Notes: generated by a model from the letters alone, not told the origin. DNA of 64,000 nucleotides from JAJPXC01 sp964510535 (GCA_964510535.1 CAZECG010000013.1:1-64000); one strand, 5' to 3'; shown: positions 17,004-26,065, counted from the first letter of the stretch. Translations and numbers: made by a program.

Positions 17004-19856
17004 TTAGGCCGACAGTTCTTCTCTGAGATAAGCAGCCGTCGGTGATTCACCGCCAGCTATTTGTTCCGGCGTACCTGTAGCGATGATCTGACCTCCGTTT
17101 TTTCCTCCACCCGGTCCCATGTCAATTATCCAATCGGCAGATTTAAGCACATCGAGGTTATGTTCAATGACAACAACTGTGTTGCCTTTATCAACAAGGC
17201 GGTTCAATACGCCGAGCAGCACTTTGATATCCTCAAAATGTAACCCGGTAGTCGGTTCGTCGAGGATAAACATGGTCTTGCCAGTGTCGCGTTTGGCCAA
17301 CTCTGTGGCTAACTTCACTCGTTGGTTTTCACCCCCGGAGAGAGTGCTTGACGGTTGACCGAGTTTAATATATCCCAGCCCTATTTCCTGAAGCACCTTG
17401 ATTTTATTGAGAATCTTTGGTTGGCCGGCAAAAAAATCAACTGCCTGATTTATGGTCATGTCGAGAACATCGGCAATTGATTTACCCTTAAATCTCACTT
17501 CAAGAGTCTCGCGGTTGTAGCGTTTGCCTCCGCACACTTCACAAGGGACTAATACATCGGGTAAAAAATTCATCTCTATCGTTTTGTATCCATTACCGTT
17601 GCAAGCCTCGCATCGTCCGCCTGAAATATTAAAGGAAAAACGCCCCGCCCTGTACCCTCTGATTTTGGCTTCAGGCAGGTCAACGAAAAGAGACCTGATA
17701 TCAGAAAAGACTCCTGTGTAGGTGGCGGGATTGGATCTCGGCGACTTGCCGAGCGGTGACTGATCGACTGTAACGACTTTGTCAATATTTTCCAATCCTG
17801 ATATTTCTCTATATGACAACGGTTCCAGATTGGAGCGATAGAAATGTTGGCTTAATATCGGTTGTAGCGTGGCGTTGATGAGCGTTGATTTACCACTCCC
17901 TGATACACCTGCCACACAGATAAACTGACCTAAAGGGAATCGAGCGTCGACATTTTTCAAATTGTTCCCGCAGCATCCCATCAGTTCAAGATATTTGCCT
18001 GAGCCGGAACGGCGCGCTTTGGGCGTTTCTATTTTTTGGCGGCCATTGAGATAACGGGCTGTAAGCGTGTCAGTTTTAAGCATATCTCCAGGAGTGCCTT
18101 CAAACACCACTTCCCCACCCTTTCGCCCGGCTTTTGGCCCTATATCAACAATATAGTCGGCTTGAAGCATCATATCTTTGTCATGCTCAACGACGATTAT
18201 TGAATTGGACGCGTCGCGCAATCGTTTGAGCGAATTGATTAAACGGAGGTTATCGCGCTGATGCAAACCTATACTCGGTTCATCAAGTATATAGAGCACG
18301 TTGACGAGTTGCGAACCAAGCTGGGTCGCTAATCTGATTCTCTGGCTTTCTCCACCTGACAATGTGGCCGAATTGCGATTGAGCGATAGATATTCAAGCC
18401 CGACATCAATCAAAAAACTTAACCGTGAGTTGATTTCCTTTAGAATCTCAGTCGCGACAATCACCTGTTGGGGATTAAAAAGATTTATTGCGCGTTTAGT
18501 CCATTCATACAAGTCTGCGATGTCGAGCCTCGATAAATCGGCAATGTTTTTGTCCCCGATGAAATAATGCAAAGCCTCTCGATTCAAACGATCACCATTG
18601 CATTCAGGACAAACACAGCGGGAATAGAACTGTCCGCTCCATTTGTTGGCTGCCGCACCCGCATCATCGCTTTGTTGAAGTTCGATGTATTTTACCAATC
18701 CTTCATATGTGGTAAAATAATTTGAGAATCTTAGGGTCTCTGCTTTCGGGAGTATCTGTTCGGTTGTGCCGTTAAGTATATCGTCTACCGCTTCATCGCT
18801 CAAATCCTTGATTGGGGTTTTAAGTGAGTAGCCATATTTTTCACAAATGGCCGCTATTTGCCAGAAAATCATCGTATTTTTTTGTTTTCCAAGAGCGACT
18901 ATTCCTCCATCGGCTATTGATAACGAATCGTTGGGAATGATTTTCGAGCGGTCAATGATATTGACAAATCCAAGCCCCTTGCAATTGGGACAGGCACCTT
19001 GTGGTGAATTGAACGAAAAGTTGTGAGGAGCCGGTTCTCGGTATGATAGGCCAGTTTCCGGATCCATCAGCAATTGGCTGTAATGACCAATCTCTCCATT
19101 TTCAACATTGTAAATGGAGAGCTGTTTGCCACCTTGTTTCAGAGCGTTTGACACTGTGTCGTGCAGCCGTTCAGCATCTTTTTCCGATACTTTAAGTTTG
19201 TCAACCACAAGCTCAATTGTGTGGTTCTTGTATCGGTCAAGTTTCATTGATGGGATGATTTCACAAAGTTCCCCATCGACTCTGACGTTTAGATACCCTT
19301 TTTTCCTGAGCTGCTCAAACAGCTCCTTATAATGCCCTTTACGATTTTTGACTAAGGGAGCAAGCACATAGATTTTACTACCATCGTACTTTTCTAAAAT
19401 GAGATTTACGATCTTTTCCTCAGTGTATTTTATCATTGGATTCCCAGTGATGTAGCTACGAGCTTCACCAACACGAGCATATAGGAGGCGCAGAAAGTCG
19501 TAAATCTCGGTGGTTGTGCCTATTGTGCTTCTTGGGTTACGATTCACCGTCTTTTGCTCAATGGCTATTACCGGGCTAAGTCCGCTTATATTATCCACGT
19601 CAGGGCGTTCTAGCGCGCCAAGCATATTTCTGGCATATGATGAAAAAGTCTCGATATATCGTCGTTGCCCTTCAGCGAAGATTGTATCAAATGCCAACGA
19701 TGATTTGCCGCTTCCACTTAATCCGGTGATGACGGTCAATCGATTGTGTGGAATCGTGACATTTATATTTTTCAGATTGTGAACACGGGCACCTGTTATG
19801 GTTAGCGTCTCAAGCTGACGAATGGAGTCATCGGCCATTGCTGTTGTTTCATCCAT
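17004..19856 (-). CDS. uvrA: Excinuclease ABC subunit A
   Basis: Damage-recognition ATPase of nucleotide excision repair, 950 residues. Two ABC modules: Walker A GLSGSGKSSLAFDT with signature LSGGESQRIRLA, and Walker A GVSGSGKSTLINAT with LSGGENQRVKLA. Zinc-binding Cys pairs are at ACPNCKGLG, CVCPECNGDR and the C-terminal GGRCEACNGNGYK...CEVCGGKRY. Length and order are standard. The start is the first Met; Met7 is also possible. It begins 7 bp after the lytic transglycosylase gene, so the two are co-transcribed. Confidence 0.97.
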   Translation of the reverse strand: MDETTAMADDSIRQLETLTITGARVHNLKNINVTIPHNRLTVITGLSGSGKSSLAFDTIFAEGQRRYIETFSSYARNMLGALERPDVDNISGLSPVIAIEQKTVNRNPRSTIGTTTEIYDFLRLLYARVGEARSYITGNPMIKYTEEKIVNLILEKYDGSKIYVLAPLVKNRKGHYKELFEQLRKKGYLNVRVDGELCEIIPSMKLDRYKNHTIELVVDKLKVSEKDAERLHDTVSNALKQGGKQLSIYNVENGEIGHYSQLLMDPETGLSYREPAPHNFSFNSPQGACPNCKGLGFVNIIDRSKIIPNDSLSIADGGIVALGKQKNTMIFWQIAAICEKYGYSLKTPIKDLSDEAVDDILNGTTEQILPKAETLRFSNYFTTYEGLVKYIELQQSDDAGAAANKWSGQFYSRCVCPECNGDRLNREALHYFIGDKNIADLSRLDIADLYEWTKRAINLFNPQQVIVATEILKEINSRLSFLIDVGLEYLSLNRNSATLSGGESQRIRLATQLGSQLVNVLYILDEPSIGLHQRDNLRLINSLKRLRDASNSIIVVEHDKDMMLQADYIVDIGPKAGRKGGEVVFEGTPGDMLKTDTLTARYLNGRQKIETPKARRSGSGKYLELMGCCGNNLKNVDARFPLGQFICVAGVSGSGKSTLINATLQPILSQHFYRSNLEPLSYREISGLENIDKVVTVDQSPLGKSPRSNPATYTGVFSDIRSLFVDLPEAKIRGYRAGRFSFNISGGRCEACNGNGYKTIEMNFLPDVLVPCEVCGGKRYNRETLEVRFKGKSIADVLDMTINQAVDFFAGQPKILNKIKVLQEIGLGYIKLGQPSSTLSGGENQRVKLATELAKRDTGKTMFILDEPTTGLHFEDIKVLLGVLNRLVDKGNTVVVIEHNLDVLKSADWIIDMGPGGGKNGGQIIATGTPEQIAGGESPTAAYLREELSA

Positions 19857-19863
19857 GATTTAT

Positions 19864-20835
19864 TTACTGGACTACCCAATTTTTATTGTAAACTGTTTTC
19901 TTTTGTTTTGAGCGGTAAAGCGAGTCAGGTTTCGGAACTTTTACCTGATAGGTCTTACCCGATTTGTTGGGAAGCGATTTAGCCATTATCCATGGATTCA
20001 TTTCCTTGAGCTGATAGTAAGTAATACCTTTGCTTTTTGCCCATGTCGGCCAGTCCTCGACGGGTCCGTTCACTTCCTCTACGCTGCATTCAATAGGTTG
20101 GTAGAGCTGATGGCGGTCAAGCCTGAACCCATAAGAGGCAGGATGCTCCATTATCAACTTAGCCGCAAAAATACGAAACATATACCTGGACGTTTCATCT
20201 ACAAGGTAAAGGTCAAATGCCGATGACGACAATTGTTTTGAGAGTTCTGATGATATGCGGCTCATTCCACCGTTGTATGACGCAGCGACCGACTCCCAGT
20301 TGCCATATTTTTGATAAGCCGTCTTGAGATAGCAGCAAGCAGCTTCTGTAGCTTTCTCTGTGTTATATCGTTCATCGACCCATTCATTAACCTCCAATCC
20401 GTATTGCTTAGCTGTCCCGGGCATAAATTGCCATAATCCGGCGGCTTTGGCACCCGAGTAGGCTCTGGGATTGAGCGTGCTTTCTATGCAGGCGAGATAA
20501 AGCATATCCAAGGGAATGCCATTACGTTTCAAGATTGGAGCGAGTTCAGGGAAATATCTGTTGGCGCGCTTGAGCATCAACAAAGTATTTCCGTGGGTGT
20601 ATATCATGCTTGTCAGTTCACGGTCGAGGCGCTCAAACATATCAATGCGGTCGAAATTCACTTTCTGTCCGGCGAATTCCATACTTAGCGGAACATCGGG
20701 GTTCTCGACTACAGAGAATATTGAGTTATTCCCTCTCGGTGGGACGTTGGATGATGCTTGTATCGTATTACAGCCATAGACAAGTATCAGCATGACGACT
20801 GCAATATATTTCGGCGATTGAAACGATTGAATCAT
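19864..20835 (-). CDS. Membrane-associated lytic murein transglycosylase (SLT family)
   Basis: Cleaves peptidoglycan glycan strands in the periplasm. The 323-residue protein has an N-terminal hydrophobic segment (residues 10-21) ending VYGC, a poor lipobox. The SLT domain has the catalytic Glu118 in YLACIESTLNPRAYSGAKAAG, LWQFMPGTAKQYGL, and AASYNGGMSR. The C-terminal 100 residues end in a short basic tail and lack a recognisable LysM repeat, unlike MltD. It sits 23 bp after the type IX cargo gene and 7 bp before uvrA, with no promoter-like box of its own. Confidence 0.88.
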   Translation of the reverse strand: MIQSFQSPKYIAVVMLILVYGCNTIQASSNVPPRGNNSIFSVVENPDVPLSMEFAGQKVNFDRIDMFERLDRELTSMIYTHGNTLLMLKRANRYFPELAPILKRNGIPLDMLYLACIESTLNPRAYSGAKAAGLWQFMPGTAKQYGLEVNEWVDERYNTEKATEAACCYLKTAYQKYGNWESVAASYNGGMSRISSELSKQLSSSAFDLYLVDETSRYMFRIFAAKLIMEHPASYGFRLDRHQLYQPIECSVEEVNGPVEDWPTWAKSKGITYYQLKEMNPWIMAKSLPNKSGKTYQVKVPKPDSLYRSKQKKTVYNKNWVVQ

Positions 20836-20858
20836 GATTAGAATAATATATAATGGCT

Positions 20859-22205
20859 TTAATCAATGGGATTGGAATTTTCTTCAGACGATGAAAAATT
20901 ACCCTTAGCCTTAATGACGTTAATATCCCCACCAAGATCGTATCGTTTACCGTCAGAGCCAGTGGCTTTTATTACATAATAATACACCCCTGATGGAACG
21001 ATTTTGCCTTTATATTTGCCATCCCAACCTTGCGATGGGTCGTTGAACGAGGCTAATTTCACACCCCATCTGTTGAATATATGACATTCAAAATCTATGA
21101 TTGACTTATAGCTGACTTTCCACTCATCGTTCACTCCTTCCGAAGCCCCCGGAGAGAATGCATTCGGACATTCAAGCCTTGATGCACCAATAAACACCTC
21201 ATATGTTTCCCCGATATACTCACAATTGCCGGCTGCGTTATTGGCAATGAAACGAACATAGGTCGTGCCTTCTTCGGTGAATGTGTAGGTGATTTCGTTT
21301 TCGTTGTAGCGAGTTGATATGTCGTTAAACTCGGGGTCATATGAGAATTGCCATTCTTTGAATATTGCGGCATCGGTTGTAATCGCTGAGAAAGCTATCT
21401 CAGCAGGCGCCGAGCCGCCCATTTGCGATCCTTCCTCCTTCTTTTCATTTTCATTATCACGTTCGGCCTGCGATGCTCGGGTTTCGGCGGAGACTGCGAT
21501 AGTATTGTAATTGGGGCTGACTGCTTCTTGCGGCATTCCCCATTGTTTCATGAATCTGTCGCCCGAAAGGATAAAATCGGTGTCGCATAGCGGCGCTTGG
21601 GTGTGGATTGTCGCAGGAAGATACGATAATGATTTTATTTCTGTGGTTTGAACATAGCCGCCATTGTCAGAGCTATATTTGAGCGTGGTGTATGCGAGTT
21701 GAATCTCCCGGTCAAGTTCTTTAGGCACACCGGTAATGGAATAATATATGATTTTATCGCCTGACCCCGATGGAATGAGGGCGGTCATGTCACATTCTTG
21801 CTCTGCCGGAATGTCGAGCCCCGATATGCTGAATTGGTGGCGGGAGTAATCCACAACCCAAAAATAAGTTCTTGCCGGGCCTTCCTCTATGATATAACCC
21901 ATATCGCCGGTCCCGGTCAACGGATAGCTATAATTGCGCCCTATTTTGCTCACGCCTCCCACCTCCTCCGCATAACCGCCGCCAAGATTACTATACCTGT
22001 ACCATGTCACCTTTGCGTCAGACGTGGCAGTATATTGGGCTGTCACGCCGTTCAAATCATAGATGACATACACTGAGTTCAGCCCTGTTGATGACTCGGG
22101 TGAGACTGTGATAACATCGCGGGATACGCCGTTAAAACTAATCGCCGCATTCAACGGCGTGTATGATGCTAAAGCTATGGCAATGACAAATAAGGCCTTT
22201 TTCAT
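20859..22205 (-). CDS. Secreted protein with gliding-motility-associated (type B T9SS) C-terminal domain
   Basis: Signal peptide MKKALFVIAIALASYTPLNA. The 448-residue protein ends with the CHU_C pattern: CPNAFSPGASEGVNDEWKV, FECHIFNRWGVKLAS, WDGKYKGKIVPSGVYYYVI, about residues 350-438. In the families known this domain targets cargo to the type IX secretion system. The middle holds beta-rich, Ig/PKD-like sequence (TRYNENEITYTFTEEGTTYVRFIANN). The specific function is unknown. A -7 element lies about 40 nt upstream; the lytic transglycosylase follows closely. Confidence 0.82.
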   Translation of the reverse strand: MKKALFVIAIALASYTPLNAAISFNGVSRDVITVSPESSTGLNSVYVIYDLNGVTAQYTATSDAKVTWYRYSNLGGGYAEEVGGVSKIGRNYSYPLTGTGDMGYIIEEGPARTYFWVVDYSRHQFSISGLDIPAEQECDMTALIPSGSGDKIIYYSITGVPKELDREIQLAYTTLKYSSDNGGYVQTTEIKSLSYLPATIHTQAPLCDTDFILSGDRFMKQWGMPQEAVSPNYNTIAVSAETRASQAERDNENEKKEEGSQMGGSAPAEIAFSAITTDAAIFKEWQFSYDPEFNDISTRYNENEITYTFTEEGTTYVRFIANNAAGNCEYIGETYEVFIGASRLECPNAFSPGASEGVNDEWKVSYKSIIDFECHIFNRWGVKLASFNDPSQGWDGKYKGKIVPSGVYYYVIKATGSDGKRYDLGGDINVIKAKGNFSSSEENSNPID

Positions 22206-22241
22206 ATATGATGTGGCTATAAAAATCCTGATTTTGAGTTA

Positions 22242-22249
22242 CAAAGGTA
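22242..22249 (-). promoter_or_regulatory. Promoter -7 element of the type B cargo gene
   Basis: TACCTTTG on the minus strand is a full TAnnTTTG match, about 37 nt before the start codon. The 230 bp further upstream contain two TATCTTTG strings (plus strand 22297-22304, minus strand 22439-22446) and short inverted repeats, but no gene. Confidence 0.5.
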
Positions 22250-22482
22250 CACAAAAAAACAGTTTTTTCACACCTGGCATATAATAAAATCGTGACTATC
22301 TTTGAGCGCAAAAGAGGTATAATGTCTTAACCTCGCAGAGGACGTTTACATATTATCATCCTCTGTTATCCATGAGGCACGGGATGTCACGCCGATATTT
22401 GCGGAAATCAATGGGATAGACAGACACCCCTTCTCTCGCAAAGATAGCCTCGGCCTAAGTTATCAGATGAAATTAACCGATA

Positions 22483-23904
22483 CTACGGCAAATGTATTTT
22501 AAAATGCCGGCCTGATGTAATGATGATATAGACCCCGGCGGGAAGGCTTGAAAGGTCATGACTGACAGCAGAATCAGATGACATCACATATTTGCCGTCT
22601 ACCGACACCACTTTCAATGTTGCCGGCTGTGTCAACGTCACGGTAGTGCCTTTGATTGTAACAACTGGATGGTCAAATTTCATCTCCAGCAAGTCAGTAG
22701 TTCCTGAATAACGTGTATTTCCTATCGCATAAGCACCAAGACCGCCACCCGAAGTATAAACATACAAATCTATACGCAATTCATTACCTTCATGAGGCAT
22801 GGCATGAGATAATGTAACCGGCAACTTCCCACCGATGGGACCAAAGCCAAGTTTTGGGAATGTCCATAGCTTTTCTATATTATCGCCGTTGATTCCGTCC
22901 GAAGTATCCTTCCAGTGAGCGACCACAAAATTTGAACTGCTTGTAACACTGTTACCGTAGACTAAAAGCCTGTATTGTCCCCAGTTAAATATAGTCAAAC
23001 CGTTGGCTTTTGCTTCGGGCGATAAGCCATCAGATGTTTCAAGGCGACTGTTAACCTGTACGCCCAAATTTCTAACGCGGAAATACATCGGTCGGTTCAC
23101 TCCATCATCTACTATAGATTTACTGCCATCTATCATCGCTATGCGCGCATTGCGGTCAAACGGAATAAATGCGTCGATGCGGCCTTCTGATTCATCGTTA
23201 GGCAACAACAGTTTTGACGCTCTCGGATCATCGGGTTCACCGTTAACCATTGGTATACGCCAAAGCCTGATACCGTCCTTTTCACTGCCCTCCATAGAAA
23301 ATATCTCAGTCAGCGCAAGCTCATAATTTCCGGAAATTAACGAACCAGTCACTTGAGGATGTCCAAGGTGTATAGAGGAGATATTGACATACCGTTCGGG
23401 AACAATCAACCTAAGGTCATGTCTTATCCTGCTTGTCACATTGCCGCTTTGCGGGTCGACAATATCAATATCAACCACCGGTGATGACTCGTCAGGGAGC
23501 TCAGACCACACATATAACGCACCGGCTCCATCTGACCCCACGTGGGTTATCGGTCCGGTTGGAGACTGGATTGACAACGGATAGGTTATCGTTAAGTCAG
23601 TCAATCTCGAACCGTTGGCTCGGCTATATCGGCGCAACGACTTCACACCGTTGTTAGTCGCATCAGAGATGTATATCACTTCACCGACAACCGTCATTGA
23701 CTGAAAAGCGTCGCCGCCGTCTTGCTGCTCTAATCCGTCAGACACCAACCATAAAGGAGAAAGAAATAGAGTTTGCTCAGTTTCTCCGATGGTCACGCCA
23801 TTATAATCAAGTTCCGTCTCCGCAAGAAGCGGGTATGATGTAATTGACAAAAGAGTTGCGGATATAGCGCAGCGCAGTAATTTTTTGCACAGGAATGTTT
23901 TCAT
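22483..23904 (-). CDS. Exported protein with type A T9SS sorting domain, DUF4623-like body
   Basis: From the ATG at 23904 the N-terminus MKTFLCKKLLRCAISATLLS runs into a signal peptide; an upstream in-frame Met at 23928 would put eight polar residues ahead of it and is less likely. The body of about 390 residues looks like a repeated beta-propeller-type fold (VVGEVIYISDATNNGVKSL, GSDGAGALYVWS), resembling DUF4623 proteins; that name is tentative. The last 70 residues fit a Por/type A sorting domain: VTIKGTTVTLTQPATLKVVSVDGKYV, DLSSLPAGVYIIITSGRHFKIHLP. It is preceded by copy B of the 52-nt leader element. Confidence 0.75.
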   Translation of the reverse strand: MKTFLCKKLLRCAISATLLSITSYPLLAETELDYNGVTIGETEQTLFLSPLWLVSDGLEQQDGGDAFQSMTVVGEVIYISDATNNGVKSLRRYSRANGSRLTDLTITYPLSIQSPTGPITHVGSDGAGALYVWSELPDESSPVVDIDIVDPQSGNVTSRIRHDLRLIVPERYVNISSIHLGHPQVTGSLISGNYELALTEIFSMEGSEKDGIRLWRIPMVNGEPDDPRASKLLLPNDESEGRIDAFIPFDRNARIAMIDGSKSIVDDGVNRPMYFRVRNLGVQVNSRLETSDGLSPEAKANGLTIFNWGQYRLLVYGNSVTSSSNFVVAHWKDTSDGINGDNIEKLWTFPKLGFGPIGGKLPVTLSHAMPHEGNELRIDLYVYTSGGGLGAYAIGNTRYSGTTDLLEMKFDHPVVTIKGTTVTLTQPATLKVVSVDGKYVMSSDSAVSHDLSSLPAGVYIIITSGRHFKIHLP

Positions 23905-24038
23905 GTCGATATTATGTAGATAACACAAATAATTAGTAATTATAATTTTTTCACTTGTTCAACAAATTTAATTAATATCTAATAATCCATGACCATTTCA
24001 TTTAACACACGCATTGATATTAACACAATTTAACCATA

Positions 24039-24125
24039 TCAATGGATAAGCGCGGCGGATTTAACGGTCATTAGGAAGATCCTCAATGGATTCGACTTAA
24101 TATTAGCAAGTAGTAAGAATCTCAT
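24039..24125 (-). CDS. Leader-peptide-like small ORF, copy B
   Basis: 28-codon ORF upstream of the type A cargo gene. It begins MRFLLLANIKSN and continues PLRIFLMTVKSAALIH before a TGA. The first 12 residues match the small ORF at 56221-56328 in 11 of 12 positions, and two of the three differing codons in that stretch are synonymous. The ATG lies in the loop of an ATTAGCG/TGCTAAT hairpin. Coding is inferred from conservation; no ribosome-binding evidence. Alternatively the DNA/RNA element is what is conserved and the ORF is incidental. The next gene starts 134 nt downstream. Confidence 0.5.
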   Translation of the reverse strand: MRFLLLANIKSNPLRIFLMTVKSAALIH

Positions 24126-24141
24126 TATAGCAATCGCTAAT
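24090..24141 (-). repeat. 52-nt conserved leader element, copy B
   Basis: On the minus strand this is 45/52 identical, without gaps, to 56205-56256. It starts ATTAGCGATTGCTATAATGA and ends TAAGTCGAAT. Arms 24135-24141 and 24102-24108 can pair (7 bp, the last a G-U). A TTTG box (24156-24159, minus strand) ends 14 nt before it, as in copy A. No TAnnTTTG is complete here (GTAATTTG), so the promoter is weaker by consensus. Confidence 0.85.
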
Positions 24142-24183
24142 ATGATTCTGTTTTGCAAATTACTAAGAAAAAGGATTTTTATG

Positions 24184-24191
24184 TACCTTTG
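24184..24191 (+). promoter_or_regulatory. -7 element abutting the His/Cys-rich gene
   Basis: TACCTTTG is a full -7 match ending only 8 nt before the ATG at 24200, so transcripts may have almost no 5' leader. No -33 TTTG at the proper distance (the nearest, 24152-24155, is 28 nt away). Confidence 0.45.
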
Positions 24192-24199
24192 CTACGGTT

Positions 24200-24631
24200 A
24201 TGAGACAACGCAACATCCATATCAAGAATCGTTTGTTTGCCTTACTGTCAACAGTAGCGGCATTTTCAATCGTTTTGGGATCTATTGTCCAATACCATCA
24301 TCACAACAGCCATGGCGATATATTCCTATCGGTGTCATTGTCGGCTGATATAGGAATCGGCTGTCACCACGGAATTGGAGAGTGTCACCATGACCACGAT
24401 ACTGGGAATTGCCACGACAATGACTGTGCAATGCATCTCGACGATTTATCGCTATCGCGCGATGACCAAAGTCCAGATGTATTTTCCATAGCCATAAGAG
24501 TTCCATGCACAACAATCGAAGCCGCATCATGCCGACCATACACTATTTCATGTATCGGGAAAGACTGCATAATACCATCGGCACCATTAAAGATACCCAT
24601 ACAACTCAGAGCGCCTCCGCAATTGGGATGA
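24200..24631 (+). CDS. Small exported His/Cys-rich protein of the metal efflux cluster
   Basis: 143 residues. An N-terminal signal or anchor (basic start, then LFALLSTVAAFSIVLGSIV) is followed by a metal-ligand-rich stretch with HHHNSHGD, CHHGIGECHHDHDTGNCH and CAMHLDD. The C-terminal part contains three more Cys and ends in RAPPQLG. I infer a periplasmic metal-binding or sensing accessory of the downstream RND efflux genes. It resembles the short His-rich proteins annotated ahead of such pumps in Bacteroidales (possibly DUF6769; from memory, unchecked). The adaptor gene starts 70 bp after its stop. Confidence 0.7.
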   Translation: MRQRNIHIKNRLFALLSTVAAFSIVLGSIVQYHHHNSHGDIFLSVSLSADIGIGCHHGIGECHHDHDTGNCHDNDCAMHLDDLSLSRDDQSPDVFSIAIRVPCTTIEAASCRPYTISCIGKDCIIPSAPLKIPIQLRAPPQLG

Positions 24632-24701
24632 TTGACACACCGCCGCACATATAGCGACAGCTATTTGTTACATAATTATCAAACATCAAACAGATTAACT
24701 C

Positions 24702-26054
24702 ATGAAATCATATAAATTGGCAGCGATAGCTATCGTTGCTTTGTATCTGCATTCATCGTGCGCCAATTCGCCCGAGCATGACGGACTTAGCCATCACCAT
24801 GAAAATCCGGGGCATAACGTCGAACATAACCATGAACATGAACATAATCATGAACATAANNNNNNNNNNNNNNNNNNNNNNNNNNNNNNNNNNNNNNNNN
24901 NNNNNNNNNNNNNNNNNNNNNNNNNNNNNNNNNNNNNNNNNNNNNNNNNNNNNNNNNNNCATGAACATAATCATGAACATAACCATGAACATAACCACGA
25001 ACATAACCACGAAGAATGCAACGGTGAAACCCATAAGCATCACGATGGAGAAATAACGCTTTCGGAAGTAACAGCTCGCGATATGGGAGTCACCGTTGCG
25101 ACTGCCACACCGGGCGAATTTCACGAAGTGCTTAAAGTGTCAGGACAGATTGTCCCATCGCCCGACGGACAACAAACCGTCTCGGCACAGTCAGCCGGCA
25201 TAGTAACCCTGTCGCGCATCGCAACCGAGGGTAGCCGCGTCAGAGCCGGACAGACAATAGCGACAATCTCATCAAAAAGCATATCGGGGGGAGATCCCAA
25301 CGCAGCATCTCAGGCAGCGGTCAACGCCGCCAAAAGGGAACTTGACCGCATCACACCGCTTCATAAGGAGGGAATCGTGTCGACACGCGATTTCAACGCC
25401 GCCAAAGCGGCTTACGAACAGGCGCGGGCAGCGTACGGCGGAAGCCCGTCGGGAAGCGGGGCTACAGCTTCAATCGACGGTGTAATCACCCGTTTGCTCG
25501 TCAGGCAAGGAGAATATGTCAACGCCGGACAACCCATAGCGGAGGTATCGGGAAACCGAAGGCTCACATTGAGAGCCGATGTGCCAGCCAGAAACCGCAG
25601 TTTTCTATCGACAATCACAAGCGCGAATTTCCGCACAGCGAGCAACGACTCCACCATATCGCTCACCGATGTCAACGGATGCCTGCTATCTGACGGTGCC
25701 ACCGCGGCAAGTCCTGGAGGGTATTCGCCCGTATATTTCACCATGAGCAACAACGGCAGCATAGCTCCCGGAACGTTCACTGAGGTATATCTGATAGGTA
25801 TGTCGCGCCAAGGGGTGATGACCGTACCTGTCGCCGCGGTAACCGAACAACAGGGGAACCATTACGTCTACGTCAGAGAAGACCACGAGTGCTATGACAA
25901 ACGCCTTGTCAAGCTCGGCGGGAACGACGGACGCAGAATCGAGATACTGTCGGGTATAAAAGCGGGCGACGAGGTTGTCGTCACCGGGGCAACAGTGATT
26001 AAACTCGCTGAGAGCAGCGGAGCAGTCCCCGAAGGACATTCACATAACCATTAA
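24702..26054 (+). CDS. Efflux RND transporter periplasmic adaptor (membrane fusion) with a His-rich array; interrupted by an N gap
   Basis: Links the inner-membrane RND pump to the outer-membrane channel. Lipoprotein-like start (ALYLHSSC) followed by a low-complexity His-Glu-His-Asn array, broken by 100 N, then EECNGETHKHHDGEI. From about residue 115 the protein is a CusB/CzcB-type fusion protein: barrel-sandwich half QTVSAQSAGIVTLSRIATEG, helical hairpin with ITPLHKEGIVSTRDFNAAKAA, and second lipoyl half IDGVITRLLVRQGEYVNAGQ. It ends with VVVTGATVIKLAESSG and a short GHSHNH tail. The frame continues across the gap as given (99 N plus one), but the true length is unknown. The pump gene starts 11 bp later. 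Confidence 0.88.
   Translation: MKSYKLAAIAIVALYLHSSCANSPEHDGLSHHHENPGHNVEHNHEHEHNHEHXXXXXXXXXXXXXXXXXXXXXXXXXXXXXXXXXXHEHNHEHNHEHNHEHNHEECNGETHKHHDGEITLSEVTARDMGVTVATATPGEFHEVLKVSGQIVPSPDGQQTVSAQSAGIVTLSRIATEGSRVRAGQTIATISSKSISGGDPNAASQAAVNAAKRELDRITPLHKEGIVSTRDFNAAKAAYEQARAAYGGSPSGSGATASIDGVITRLLVRQGEYVNAGQPIAEVSGNRRLTLRADVPARNRSFLSTITSANFRTASNDSTISLTDVNGCLLSDGATAASPGGYSPVYFTMSNNGSIAPGTFTEVYLIGMSRQGVMTVPVAAVTEQQGNHYVYVREDHECYDKRLVKLGGNDGRRIEILSGIKAGDEVVVTGATVIKLAESSGAVPEGHSHNH
24822..25013 (+). repeat. Tandem His-Glu-His-Asn codon array
   Basis: Twelve-base units of the form catgaacataay, encoding HEHN, flank the N gap on both sides (at least three units before and more than four after). 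Late units drift to cacgaacataac. The length is likely variable between strains because of slippage. Confidence 0.85.
24860..24959. other. Assembly gap, 100 N
   Basis: Exactly 100 undetermined bases inside the His-rich array. A round 100 is usually a placeholder, so the number of repeat units is not known. Confidence 0.98.
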
Positions 26055-26065
26055 TCACGCCAGCC

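Noticed and set aside
24860..24959. Reading the N gap as evidence of a truncated or frameshifted adaptor gene
   Set aside because: The frame is consistent on both sides with the given length, but 100 is likely a placeholder, so neither intactness nor breakage can be claimed.
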